The translations under genes and the position numbers were made by a program. Below, one piece after another: positions 26,014 to 35,499 of a stretch of 64,000 bases of DNA. The notes under the pieces were generated by a model that ran no database searches, had not been told where the DNA came from, and was given only the letters and a program-made list of their open reading frames with translations. Origin of the DNA: Parvibaculum lavamentivorans DS-1 (GTDB taxonomy: Bacteria > Pseudomonadota > Alphaproteobacteria > Parvibaculales > Parvibaculaceae); NCBI RefSeq assembly GCF_000017565.1, contig NC_009719.1, positions 434,001 through 498,000 of the forward strand. The letters are read 5' to 3'. Within the stretch, counting starts at the first letter, position 1; the number at the start of each line of letters is the position of its first letter.

Positions 26014-26564
26014 CCCGCGCTTGTCCCGCTTTTTCCTTCGGCCCCCTCGGTCATCAGGTCGCGCGGTCTGACGAAGAATTCGGGACGGCCCGCGTTCTCC
26101 CTGATATCCGTCCAGGCGTCGATATCGAAATCGATGACAATGAAGCCGCCCGTCGGCACGCCATGCGCGATGCGCAGCGCCGTTTCATCGTCCGGGTCCT
26201 CGGCAAGCGCCATTGCGAGCAGCACCAGCCCCGGATTATGGGCGACCACAAGCAGCGTTTCCACATTGGCCGGCACGCGCCGGATTTCGGTGAGCATCGT
26301 GTCCGGCATCGCGTGATAAAGCTCATCGCGGTAAACCACCGGCACGTTGGGGCCGAGCGCGTCGCAAAGCGGCATGCAGGTTTGCGTTGCGCGCGCTGCG
26401 GTCGAACAAAGAACGGCGTCCGGCCGGTAGGGCGATGCCGCGATATACCGTGCCATGAATGCCGCCGCGGTCGTGCCACGCGCGTTGAGCGGCCGTGTGA
26501 AATCATCGTTGGCAGGGTCGCTCCAGTCCGATTTCGCATGGCGCATAAGGCAAAGTCGTTTCAT
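26007..26564 (-). CDS. sixA: SixA-like histidine phosphatase
   Basis: A 185-residue member of the histidine phosphatase superfamily. The catalytic MRHAKSDW motif (RHG variant RHA) is at residues 7-14 and the second catalytic His lies in VVAHNPGL. SixA in E. coli dephosphorylates HPt domains; the small size supports SixA over phosphoglycerate mutase. It overlaps the upstream desaturase gene by ATGA, so they are coupled. GGGAG lies about 8 bases before the start. Confidence 0.88.
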   Translation of the reverse strand: MKRLCLMRHAKSDWSDPANDDFTRPLNARGTTAAAFMARYIAASPYRPDAVLCSTAARATQTCMPLCDALGPNVPVVYRDELYHAMPDTMLTEIRRVPANVETLLVVAHNPGLVLLAMALAEDPDDETALRIAHGVPTGGFIVIDFDIDAWTDIRENAGRPEFFVRPRDLMTEGAEGKSGTSAGQ

Positions 26565-27412
26565 GTCGTCCGCTCCCCGCGCCCGTCCGGCAGGCTCCCA
26601 TCCGAATGTCTGTCCGTTGAAAATGGATTCCACAGGCTCCAGCCGAACCCGGATGGCAAGGGAGCCGGAAATGCCGTCAGCCCCAGTCGCATCTGCGTAT
26701 GTCCGTCCCGCGGTTGCGGCCGGTAGGTCCCGAAAACCATGTCCCACAGCGACAGGCTGAACCCGTAATTCGTGTCGTGTTCGTCGCGATGAACAGAATG
26801 ATGAACCCTGTGCATGTCGGGCGTCACAATGAGCCGCCGGAGCAGGGTGTCCGTCTTCGTGCCGAGTGCGATATTCGAGTGATTGAACATCGCGGTCGCA
26901 TTCAGCACTACCTCGAACAGGATGACGGCCGCCACAGGCGCGCCGAGCAGCGCCACCGCGGCCATCTTGATCGCCATGCTGATGAGAGTTTCGCCGGGAT
27001 GAAATCTTATGCCGGTGGTCACGTCGACATCCGTGTCCGCATGATGGACGCGGTGCAGCCGCCAGAGAAGGCCGACGCGGTGGAAGACGACATGCTGCGC
27101 GTAGACGAGCACGTCGAGCGCCAGAAGCGACAGGATGAACGCCGCCGCATAGGGCACCTCCATCCAGTGGAAGAGTCCGACGCCGCGCCGCTCCGCCTCG
27201 GCGGCCACGCCCACTGCCAGAAGCGGCACCGCAACGCGCAGCAGGAGGGTGCCCGTGCCCGTCAGCGCCAGATTGGTCGTCCAGCGCCTTGCGCGCCCGC
27301 TCGCCAGCGCACGCCTTGGCGACAGCGCTTCCCAGATCGCCATCGCCGCCAAAACGCCGGCAAAGGCGCCGAACCGCAGAGCCGGTTCGTTGAGGGTGAG
27401 AAACTCAAACAT
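26561..27412 (-). CDS. Sterol desaturase / fatty acid hydroxylase family protein
   Basis: A membrane diiron oxygenase of about 283 residues (295 from the alternative ATG at 27448). The three His clusters are complete: HVVFHR, HRVHHAD and HRVHHS, with an extra FNHSN between. These bind two irons and hydroxylate or desaturate lipid carbons. Four to five hydrophobic segments surround the cluster regions. It is the first gene of a two-gene unit with sixA. Neither start has a clear ribosome binding site. The lipid substrate is not predictable. Confidence 0.9.
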   Translation of the reverse strand: MFEFLTLNEPALRFGAFAGVLAAMAIWEALSPRRALASGRARRWTTNLALTGTGTLLLRVAVPLLAVGVAAEAERRGVGLFHWMEVPYAAAFILSLLALDVLVYAQHVVFHRVGLLWRLHRVHHADTDVDVTTGIRFHPGETLISMAIKMAAVALLGAPVAAVILFEVVLNATAMFNHSNIALGTKTDTLLRRLIVTPDMHRVHHSVHRDEHDTNYGFSLSLWDMVFGTYRPQPRDGHTQMRLGLTAFPAPLPSGFGWSLWNPFSTDRHSDGSLPDGRGERTT

Positions 27413-27586
27413 GGAACAGACAACGCATCCCCGATTGGCCTGCTTCATTGTGGCCGGCAGGCATCAACTCAAATGAAGCGAGACTATAGAGCGGTCCGGC
27501 CCTCAAGAAAAAGGGTGCACCGGGCCGCCTTGCGATAGAATAAGCCCACCGCGACTCAAGGACGCGGTTGTCTGAGGGCTGCTGCA

Positions 27587-28357
27587 ATGCCGGGACGCTT
27601 TGGTTCTAGCGGTTTTTGTCTGCTGTTGCTGGCATGGCCGGTTGCTGCCCTTGCTCAGGGCGCGGAGATAGGCGGAATAGGCAGCATCGCCGTCGACGCC
27701 GCCGCTGTCGCGGATGAGCAGCGCGCGCGGGTGACAGGCGACGAGACGTTTCAGGGCGGCTTCACCTGCCGCGCCCCGTCCGGGCCCGGCGGCACAGGGC
27801 CGATCCTCTGCGAAAGCCAGGTAAATCCGGTGCTTCCGGCTTTCCAGTTTTCACTCTCCTGGCACCTCGACCGGGAAACCGGCGATCGCGTGATCGACAG
27901 CATTGCGATCCGCCATGCGGGCAAGGCCGAGCCCTTCCAGATCATCGACGATGCCGGCTCGCGGGCGATGACGCAGGTCGACAACAACGGGTTCGAAACG
28001 ATAGACGCCAATTTCGACGGCTATCTCGATTTCCGGCTGATCGCGGAAACGGCGGCGGGCCCCAATGTCCCCTACCGGAACTGGCTCTGGTCGGAAGAGG
28101 AAAGCCGTTTCGTGGAAAATGCCGGGCTGAATGAAATCGTCTCCGCGGAATTCGATCCCGAGACGCAGGAAATCCTCAGCCGCTGGCGCTCCAGCGCGGC
28201 TGAAGGCGGCGTCGATGTCTATACATGGGACGATCTGACGCCGGTTCTGATCCACCGCGAGGCCGACAAATATAACGGCCCCGCCGATTGCACGCGCAGC
28301 TTCTTCGATCTGATCGGTGGCGAACTGACAAAGACCGGCGAAGCCGCCTGCACCTGA
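27587..28357 (+). CDS. Secreted XAC2610-like protein
   Basis: A 256-residue exported protein with signal peptide ending WPVAALAQ-G. The mature domain has the FDGYLDFRL pattern (a VCBS-like, calcium-type Asp loop) shared with the XAC2610/YceB-type family of unknown function. Cysteines are paired across the domain (TCRAPSG with LCESQ; DCTRSF with AACT). GAGGG lies 8 bases before the ATG. It lies in its own promoter interval, facing the TerB-like gene tail to tail. No role is assigned. Confidence 0.8.
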   Translation: MPGRFGSSGFCLLLLAWPVAALAQGAEIGGIGSIAVDAAAVADEQRARVTGDETFQGGFTCRAPSGPGGTGPILCESQVNPVLPAFQFSLSWHLDRETGDRVIDSIAIRHAGKAEPFQIIDDAGSRAMTQVDNNGFETIDANFDGYLDFRLIAETAAGPNVPYRNWLWSEEESRFVENAGLNEIVSAEFDPETQEILSRWRSSAAEGGVDVYTWDDLTPVLIHREADKYNGPADCTRSFFDLIGGELTKTGEAACT

Positions 28358-28361
28358 CGCC

Positions 28362-28772
28362 CTAAAGCGGCATGTGCCGCGCGCGTGCGCCGCGCTCGAT
28401 GGCGGCTGCCGTCAGCTTGTCGATGTCGAGCGTGTCGCGCAGCAATTGCATCAGGCGGATTTCTTCCGCGCCGACCGAAAGATCGGCCGCCGCGATTTCG
28501 ACCGCCAGCGCATAGCCTGTCTCGCGCAGATGCGGCGGCAGCGCGTCCCGCACCAGGCCGAACACCGCGTCGAGCCCGCCATCCTCCTGCAGAATGGCCG
28601 CGCATTCCTTGGCGACGGGGATCAGTCGCTCTTCGTTGAAATCGCTGAATGCCGGCAGCGTCCGCACGATCGTGCCGATGTCGCGCAATTCATTGTCGCT
28701 CATCGCGCGGTCCACCGCGCTCATCGTGACCATGATGTAGATCAGGGCATTTTCGGGGGAAATCGTCGACAT
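28362..28772 (-). CDS. TerB-like (DUF533-type) protein
   Basis: A 136-residue all-helical protein of the tellurite-resistance TerB fold, which occurs widely in stress and metal-related proteins. The TerB pattern of conserved acidic positions is visible in MSAVDRAMSDNELRDIG near the start and IAAADLSVGAEEIRLMQ in the second repeat. AAGGAAG precedes the start. It lies 30 bases downstream of dinG in the same direction. There is no ter gene cluster here, so tellurite resistance should not be inferred. Confidence 0.85.
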   Translation of the reverse strand: MSTISPENALIYIMVTMSAVDRAMSDNELRDIGTIVRTLPAFSDFNEERLIPVAKECAAILQEDGGLDAVFGLVRDALPPHLRETGYALAVEIAAADLSVGAEEIRLMQLLRDTLDIDKLTAAAIERGARARHMPL

Positions 28773-28802
28773 GTGGCTTCCTTGCTCGATTTGCGGGGGA
28801 GC

Positions 28803-31715
28803 TTAGGGGGTGGCTTTCGCCGGAGCAAGCTCGGCCTCGCCGCCGGAAAGGAAGCGCCGGCTCTCGTCGATCGCCTCCGCCAGCCCCACGCGGTGAACCG
28901 TAACACCGCGCGGGAAGGCCGATGTGAGCCGCGTCGGGAGGCGCGCATCGAGCGCGATGAACACGCCCCTGTCCGTCGCGCGCCGGATCAGCCGCCCGAA
29001 GGCCTGCTTCAGCCGGAGCCGCGTCAGCATGTCGTCGTAACGTGCCTTGCCGAATTGCTCGCGCCGCGCCTTGTGCAGAATATCGGGCCGCGGCCAGGGC
29101 ACTCTGTCGAAGACGATCATGCGCAGCGAATCCCCCGGCACGTCGACACCGTCACGCACGGCATCGGTGCCGAGCAGGCAGGCATGGCGCTCCGCCCGGA
29201 AAATGTCGACAAGCGTCGCCGTGTCGAGTGCATCGACATGCTGCGCATAAAGTTCGAGCCCCGCTTCCTCCAGCGGTGTCACGATGCGCTCATGCACGGC
29301 TCTCAGCCGGTGGATCGCCGTGAAGAGGCCGAGTGCGCCGCCACCCGCCGCGCGAAAAAGCTCCCGGTAGGCGGATGCGACCTGGTTGATATCCGTCCGG
29401 CTGACATCGCGCACGACGAAAATCCGCACCTGCTTCTCATAGTCGAAGGGTGACGCCATGAAAGCCCGCCGCGCCGGCACGGCAAGATGCGAGGCCCCGG
29501 TTCTGATCTCCGCCGTCTCCCAGCCCTCGTCGTCTTCAGCCTCTTCCACCAGCCGGTCGCGCAGCGTCGCCGAGGTGATGAGCACGCCATGTGCAGGCTC
29601 CAGCACCGCATCCGCAAAGGGTATCGTCGGGTCGCGCCAGTGCCGGTGCATGCCCATGTCGATTTCGCGCCCGTAAAGCCGCTCCACCGAAAACCAGTCG
29701 ACAAAGGCTTCCGGCGTCGCCGCGTTCAGGCTCGCCAGCATGCTCCGCCAGGACGGGATGAGAATCCGCACCCGCCGGTCGAGCCCGCGCGCGGCGGCAT
29801 CCATGCGGATGCGCGTCGATGTGTCGAGGTCTTCCGCCTCGTCGTCGAGCCGCGCCCGCAGCCGGTCGGCAATCAGTTGCAGCGGCGCCGCCAGCCGCTT
29901 CAGCGCATCGTCCAGCGCGGCGGCCGCTTCCATCAGCCCCGGCACCGGCGGCATCGTCTCCGCCTCGAGCGAAAAGGGGCTGTCATTGTCTTCCGCCCGC
30001 GCGTGAACCTGCTGCCGCACCAGTGCCAGAAATTTTTCGCCTGCGCCGCGCGGCGCGCCGTCGTGAATGCGCGCTGTCCAGCCGGGCGCGGGCAGGGCGG
30101 CGGCAGCGGAAAGCGCCGCCGCCAGCGCTTCTTCCGCCAGCTTGTCTTCCGCGATCAGGTCGCCCACCCGCTCTTCTATGCCGCGTCCGCGCCGTCCTCT
30201 TTGTCCTTCCGCCCCCCGGATCCAGCGTCTCAGCTCCGCTGTCTCGAGCCCCGACAGCGTCGCCGAGAAGGCGCCATCCGCCGCATCGAAAATGTGATGT
30301 CCCTCGTCGAATACGAACCGCGCCAGCGCCTCCCGGCCGCTCGGCGCTTCGTCTTCCGCGTTGCCCGCCGCCTCTGCCGCCTTCACCGGACGATGCGCCA
30401 CCGGTCCCATCGCCTGATCGAGCGCCGCCTGCCGCATGACGAGCGCATGGTTTGCCACCACGATCTCCGCGCGCCGCGCCTTGCGGATCGCCCGTTCGAT
30501 GAAACATTTCTTGTAGTAGGGACAGGCCGTATAGACGCACTCGCCTCGCCGGTCGGTCAGCCCTGTGCGTCCGGTCACGCCGCCGAGCCGCGCCGCGAGC
30601 CAGGCCGGAAAATCGCCCCCCACCATGTCGCCGTCGCGGCTCGCCTTCGCCCATCGCGCCACAAGGCCGATGGCGACTGCGCCGCCGCCCATCGCTGCCC
30701 GGTCCGCCAGCTCCGCAAAGTTGAGCATGCAGAGATAATTCTCCCGCCCTTTTCGGATCACCGCCTTCTCCGCCTTCTCGGCGGGATCGGGGTAAAGCCG
30801 CGAAAGTTCCTGGTCGAGCTGGCGCTGAAGGTTCTTCGTGTAGGTGGAAAGCCAGACCGTGCCCTTGTTCCGCGCCGCCCAGAGGCTTGCCGGCGCAATA
30901 TAGCCGATGGTCTTGCCGATGCCCGTCCCCGCCTCCGCGATCACCACATTTGGCGCACCCGCGGCATCGCGCGGCGCGAAGGCAAGCGAGGCGGCGCCCG
31001 CGAAATCCGCTTGTCCTGTTCGCCGTTCGGCATCGTCCCCCGCCAGCAGCGCAAGCTGCGCGCGGGCTTCCGCCTCGCTCACCGGCATCGAGCCAGCGGG
31101 CGGGCGCGGGCCCCGTTCTTCCCATTCCGGCAATTCGTTCCATATGTCGAAGCCGCGTGAGCCCGGCGGCTTGCCCTCCCGGCCCAGCGCGTCTCGCAGC
31201 GCCGCCACCACGCCCGGCCCCCACGCCCAGCCGCCTTCCGCCATCCGGTAGGCTGTGCGCGCGGCGGAGGGGCGGTCGGGCAGGGCGAGGTTCTGCAGCG
31301 TCGCCAGCATTTGCGCCGCCGCCTCGCGCAGCATCAGGGCCTGGTCTTCCGGCGTCTCGCCCGCCTCGATGCCGAGCGCGCGGGCCAGCCCTTCCGGTGT
31401 CGGCAGGCAGGTTTGCGCGGGATGAACGAAGGCGAAGAGTTCCATCAGGTCGAGAATATGCGGGCCCGGCTCGCGGAATTGCCGCCCCCGCGCGATCCGC
31501 CTCGCCGTGAAGCCGGCATGAACAAGCATCACCGGCTCGCGCTCGATCCGCCGCAGCGCCTCCTCGGGTCCAAGCTCCTCGATCTCGCCATCGGCGCTCA
31601 CGGCAATGGCGCCGCCGCCTCTCGCGCGCGAAGGCACCATGGCGGCGGCATCGGGCAGGAACGGGCCTCCCGCGCCTGCGCTTCCGGACGAATCGAATGA
31701 AGGAATTTGCGGCAT
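28803..31715 (-). CDS. DinG/XPD-type ATP-dependent DNA helicase
   Basis: A 970-residue superfamily 2 helicase. Walker A is EAGTGIGKT near residue 261, the DEGHH box lies mid-protein, and motif VI is QAFGRLIRRATDRG near the C-terminus. Four cysteines between motifs (YLCMLN, then CVYTACPYYKKC) fit an XPD/DinG-type iron-sulfur cluster used for strand separation. The first 190 residues are a poorly conserved extension with no exonuclease motif, unlike the Gram-positive DinG fusion. It probably resolves R-loops or D-loops during repair. Confidence 0.93.
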   Translation of the reverse strand: MPQIPSFDSSGSAGAGGPFLPDAAAMVPSRARGGGAIAVSADGEIEELGPEEALRRIEREPVMLVHAGFTARRIARGRQFREPGPHILDLMELFAFVHPAQTCLPTPEGLARALGIEAGETPEDQALMLREAAAQMLATLQNLALPDRPSAARTAYRMAEGGWAWGPGVVAALRDALGREGKPPGSRGFDIWNELPEWEERGPRPPAGSMPVSEAEARAQLALLAGDDAERRTGQADFAGAASLAFAPRDAAGAPNVVIAEAGTGIGKTIGYIAPASLWAARNKGTVWLSTYTKNLQRQLDQELSRLYPDPAEKAEKAVIRKGRENYLCMLNFAELADRAAMGGGAVAIGLVARWAKASRDGDMVGGDFPAWLAARLGGVTGRTGLTDRRGECVYTACPYYKKCFIERAIRKARRAEIVVANHALVMRQAALDQAMGPVAHRPVKAAEAAGNAEDEAPSGREALARFVFDEGHHIFDAADGAFSATLSGLETAELRRWIRGAEGQRGRRGRGIEERVGDLIAEDKLAEEALAAALSAAAALPAPGWTARIHDGAPRGAGEKFLALVRQQVHARAEDNDSPFSLEAETMPPVPGLMEAAAALDDALKRLAAPLQLIADRLRARLDDEAEDLDTSTRIRMDAAARGLDRRVRILIPSWRSMLASLNAATPEAFVDWFSVERLYGREIDMGMHRHWRDPTIPFADAVLEPAHGVLITSATLRDRLVEEAEDDEGWETAEIRTGASHLAVPARRAFMASPFDYEKQVRIFVVRDVSRTDINQVASAYRELFRAAGGGALGLFTAIHRLRAVHERIVTPLEEAGLELYAQHVDALDTATLVDIFRAERHACLLGTDAVRDGVDVPGDSLRMIVFDRVPWPRPDILHKARREQFGKARYDDMLTRLRLKQAFGRLIRRATDRGVFIALDARLPTRLTSAFPRGVTVHRVGLAEAIDESRRFLSGGEAELAPAKATP

Positions 31716-31754
31716 CGGCGGCGAGTATAGCGATGCGCCGCCGCAAAGATATTG

Positions 31755-33635
31755 TCAGGCCGCCAGGCTTGGATAAACCTTGGCAAGCTCCCGCCAGGTC
31801 GCGGCGATTTTCTGTTGCAGGCGCGGCACTTCGCGCATCGCCGCCTCCTGTTCGCCCTGGCCGGCCGCCGTGCCGATATTGTCCGCCACCGTTGCAATCG
31901 CCGTCAGGCCGAGGTCGGCTGCGGCTGTCTTCAGCGACAGGGCGCCCTCCGCGAGTGCCGCACCGTTCCCCGAGGATCGCGCCTGCTCGATGTCGCGATG
32001 CAGCGCCAGCACGCGTTGAAGCCCGGTCACAAGGTGATCGGTAATGTGGTGCCCGCCCAGCCGCCGCTCCAGTTCATAAAGATGGTCATGATCGATAAGG
32101 CGCTCGGGCTTTGCTGTTCCGTCCGGCCGCGCCTCGTCGCACAGCGCCGCGAAATACTCCCGCGCACCGCCGGTCTCCGATGGCAGCAGAAACCAGAAGG
32201 TACTCCCTTGCCCGACCGTGCTGTCCACGTCGATATGCCCCCCCATCAGCCGCACCAGCCGCTCGCTGATCGGCAGGCCAAGTCCGACACCCGCCGTCTG
32301 TCCGCTGAAGCGGTAGTCGCGCGCATCGGCGCCTTGCGTGAAGGCCTCGAAAAGCCTCGCCCGTGCATCTTCCGCGAGCCCCGGCCCGGTATCCGTCACC
32401 GAGAAACGAAAAACCGTTTCCCCGCCCGGCGTCTTCAGCGACGCGACCCGCACCACCACGCCGCCCTGATAGGTGAATTTGATGGCATTGCCGATCAGGT
32501 TGGAAAGCACCTGCCGCAGCCGGTCGGCATCGGCCGTCATGAGGGCGTCGATGCCCGGCGCCACGTCGAGTTCGAGCGACAATCCCCGCGTTACCGCCTG
32601 GTGACGCATCATCCGCACGACGCTCGCCGTCAGTTCCACCGGGTCGAAGCTGCGCGGCTTCAGTTCGAGCGATTTGGATTCGATTTCCGAAAAATCGATC
32701 ATGTCGTCGACCAGCCGCCTGAGAAGCTGGCTGGTCTCCTCGATGGACGCCGCAATCTTGATCTGCGTTTCGTTCACCGCCTCGTCGCCGAGATAAAGCG
32801 CCATGTTGCGCAATCCGTCCAGCGGCTCGCGAACCTCGTGACTGATGATGTCGAGGAATTCCTGCTTTGCCTGCATTGCGGCCTTTGCCCGCGCCTCCGC
32901 TTCTTCCGCGTCGCGCCGCCGCTGCTCGGTTGCCGCATGCGCCCGCGCCATCCGCTCCACGAGGTCGGCATTCTCGAAGCGCAGCCGGAATGCCTCCCGG
33001 TAGCCTTCGTTGATCCGCCTCGTCCAGCCCATGATCGTCGCGAAGAACATCAGCGCCAGCAGCACCGCCGCAACGGAGAGCGCATCGCCGCGCGTGGCGA
33101 ACATGATGACCGCGGGCAGGCATGAGGAGAGAGTGTAGTAGATGACCGCCGGCGGATAGGTCGCCCGGCTCACCGCCGTGGCCATCACCAGCGCGGCCAG
33201 CACCGCCATGTAGAAAACTTCATGCGCGAAACTCGAGTCCGGCAGCCACAAGAGTGCGCCCACGCCCCATGTCGCACCGCTGATGAGCGTGACGAGCGCA
33301 TACCGATGCGCCCATTTCGGCGCGTGCTCCACATTGTCGGGGTCGGCATTGAAGCCGGCGCGAACCCGGTCGAACGCAAATTGTGCGATGAGCTGGATTG
33401 CCGCCACCACCGCCGTCGCCCAGATCGGCGCCGTCTGGTAAAAGGCAAGGCCAACGACGAGAATGCCGCCGAATATCGTCCAGCGGCTCGCCTCGCCCAG
33501 CGAAAGCAGCAGTTTCACCTGCTCGGCCACGATCCGTGTTTCGATGGGGGGATTGCGCCGGACAGTCCCGGGAAAGACCGCCTCTTGTGGCTGCCCTGCC
33601 TCTGTGCCTGCGGGCCTGTCGGCTTCGGTCGTCAA
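31755..33635 (-). CDS. Membrane histidine kinase with degenerate HPt tail
   Basis: A histidine kinase with about six transmembrane segments, a coiled-coil linker (AHAATEQRRRDAEEAEARAK), H-box ISHEVREPL, and ATPase motifs N (NLIGNAIKF), G1 (DTGPGLA) and G2 (GVGLGLPI). No receiver domain is present. The last ~110 residues form a four-helix HPt-like domain, but where HPt proteins have AHxLKG this has ALSLKTAAADLG, so the phospho-accepting His is replaced by Leu. The start is uncertain: TTG at 33635 has GGGAG upstream; TTG at 33749 adds a basic low-complexity tail. No cognate regulator is adjacent. Confidence 0.88.
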   Translation of the reverse strand: MTTEADRPAGTEAGQPQEAVFPGTVRRNPPIETRIVAEQVKLLLSLGEASRWTIFGGILVVGLAFYQTAPIWATAVVAAIQLIAQFAFDRVRAGFNADPDNVEHAPKWAHRYALVTLISGATWGVGALLWLPDSSFAHEVFYMAVLAALVMATAVSRATYPPAVIYYTLSSCLPAVIMFATRGDALSVAAVLLALMFFATIMGWTRRINEGYREAFRLRFENADLVERMARAHAATEQRRRDAEEAEARAKAAMQAKQEFLDIISHEVREPLDGLRNMALYLGDEAVNETQIKIAASIEETSQLLRRLVDDMIDFSEIESKSLELKPRSFDPVELTASVVRMMRHQAVTRGLSLELDVAPGIDALMTADADRLRQVLSNLIGNAIKFTYQGGVVVRVASLKTPGGETVFRFSVTDTGPGLAEDARARLFEAFTQGADARDYRFSGQTAGVGLGLPISERLVRLMGGHIDVDSTVGQGSTFWFLLPSETGGAREYFAALCDEARPDGTAKPERLIDHDHLYELERRLGGHHITDHLVTGLQRVLALHRDIEQARSSGNGAALAEGALSLKTAAADLGLTAIATVADNIGTAAGQGEQEAAMREVPRLQQKIAATWRELAKVYPSLAA

Positions 33636-33805
33636 CTTCTGGATCTCCCGGCGCTCCGCCGCGATCTGTTGCGATTTTGCTCTCCCCGGCGGTCCGCCGG
33701 GTCCGGCGCTCCGCCGGTTCTGTCGGCGCGTTGACGAGAGAATGTGCAAAGCATAGGGTCCGCCCGCTTGCCAAAACCTTAAGTCATTACTTCCGGGTAC
33801 ATTAG

Positions 33806-35425
33806 ATGTCCGCCGCCCCCACCGCTATAGCTCCCGCCGATCTCCTCGAAGCCGCCCGCGTCAGCAAGGCCTGGCCGTTCGAGGAAGCGCGGAAAATCGT
33901 GGACCGGCTCGAGCGCGAGGGCGGTCCGGACCGCACTGTCCTGTTCGAAACGGGCTATGGGCCCTCCGGTCTTCCGCATATCGGTACTTTCGGGGAAGTC
34001 GCGCGTACCACAATGGTGCGCCATGCCTTTGAAATCCTGATGCCGGGCGTGAAAACGCGTCTTTTATGTTTCTCCGACGATATGGACGGCCTCCGCAAGG
34101 TGCCAACCAACGTCCCAAATCAGGAGATGCTGGCGAACTACATCAATATGCCGCTGACCCGCGTCCCGGATCCTTTCGAAAAGTTTCCGAGCTTCGGAGA
34201 ACACAACAACGCGCGCCTGCGTTCGTTCCTCGACTCTTATGGCTTCGAATACGAATTCGCGAGCTCGACGGATTACTACAAATCGGGCCGTTTCGACGAA
34301 ACCCTTCTCAAGGTGCTCGCGAAGTTCGACGAAATCATGGAAATCATGCTGCCGTCCCTCCGTGAGGAGCGCCAGCAGAGCTACAGTCCGATCCTCCCCG
34401 TCAGCCCCCGCACCGGTCATGTCCTCCTCGTGCCGCTCGTTGCGCGCGATGCGGCAAAGGGCACGGTCAGCTATGTCGAACCGGGCACCAATGAAACGGT
34501 CGAAGTGCCCGTCACCGGCGGCAATTGCAAGCTGCAATGGAAGGCAGACTGGGCAATGCGCTGGGCTGCGCTTGGCGTCGATTATGAAATGGCGGGCAAG
34601 GATCTCATCGACTCGGTGAAGCTCGCCTCGCGCATCTGCCGTGTCCTCGGCGCGCCGCCGCCGGAAGGCTTCAACTACGAGCTTTTCCTGGACGAGGAAG
34701 GCAAGAAGATTTCCAAGTCGAAGGGCAACGGGCTTTCGATCGAGGACTGGCTGCGTTATGCGAGCCCGGAAAGCCTGCAATATTTCATGTTTCAGAGCCC
34801 GCGCGCAGGCAAGCGCCTCTATTTCGATGTGATCCCGCGCAACGTCGATGAATATCTGGGCGCGCTCTCCGCCTTCCCGAAGCAGGATGTGCGCGAGCGG
34901 CTGAACAATGCCGCCTTCCACATCCATCATGGCAATCCGCCTGCGGAAGATCTGCCGATCAGCTTCTCGCTGCTGCTCAATCTCGCCAGCGCCAGCCACT
35001 CGGAAGACCGCGACGTGCTCTGGGGCTTCATTCGAAACTATGCGCCGGATGCGACGCCGGAGAACCATCCCCGGCTCGACGATCTCGTCGGCTACGCCAT
35101 CAACTACTTCCACGATTTCGTACGCCCCGCGAAGAAGTACCGCGCGCCGGCCGATCTGGAGCGCGCTGCGCTTGAGGAGCTTGCCGCCCGCCTCGAAGCG
35201 GCGGATGCGGACGCCTCGGCCGAGGAACTGCAGAACATCGTCTACGACATCGGCAAGAACCATCCGTTTGAAAAGCTGCGCGACTGGTTCAAGGCGCTCT
35301 ACGAGGTTCTGCTCGGCGAGGAACAGGGCCCGCGCTTCGGCACCTTCGTCAAGCTTTATGGCGTCAAGCAGAGCGTCGGTCTCATCCGCCGTGCGCTCGC
35401 GGGCGAAGACCTCTCCAAAGCCTGA
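33806..35425 (+). CDS. lysK: Lysyl-tRNA synthetase, class I (archaeal type)
   Basis: A 539-residue class I lysyl-tRNA synthetase, the type found in Archaea, spirochaetes and Alphaproteobacteria instead of the class II LysS. The HIGH-type motif is SGLPHIGTF (about 55-63) and the KMSKS-type motif is [10 protein letters not shown]. It charges tRNA-Lys with lysine in the cytoplasm. Length is normal. It is divergent from the histidine kinase gene and has no strong ribosome binding site. No tRNA-Lys or LysS gene is in the window. Confidence 0.95.
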   Translation: MSAAPTAIAPADLLEAARVSKAWPFEEARKIVDRLEREGGPDRTVLFETGYGPSGLPHIGTFGEVARTTMVRHAFEILMPGVKTRLLCFSDDMDGLRKVPTNVPNQEMLANYINMPLTRVPDPFEKFPSFGEHNNARLRSFLDSYGFEYEFASSTDYYKSGRFDETLLKVLAKFDEIMEIMLPSLREERQQSYSPILPVSPRTGHVLLVPLVARDAAKGTVSYVEPGTNETVEVPVTGGNCKLQWKADWAMRWAALGVDYEMAGKDLIDSVKLASRICRVLGAPPPEGFNYELFLDEEGKKISKSKGNGLSIEDWLRYASPESLQYFMFQSPRAGKRLYFDVIPRNVDEYLGALSAFPKQDVRERLNNAAFHIHHGNPPAEDLPISFSLLLNLASASHSEDRDVLWGFIRNYAPDATPENHPRLDDLVGYAINYFHDFVRPAKKYRAPADLERAALEELAARLEAADADASAEELQNIVYDIGKNHPFEKLRDWFKALYEVLLGEEQGPRFGTFVKLYGVKQSVGLIRRALAGEDLSKA

Positions 35426-35499
35426 TTATTGCCGCGGCGCTTGCTGTGTTGCGCCGCTTGGCCGAACATGGCCGTGGGATGTGCAATAGGGGTAGGCCG

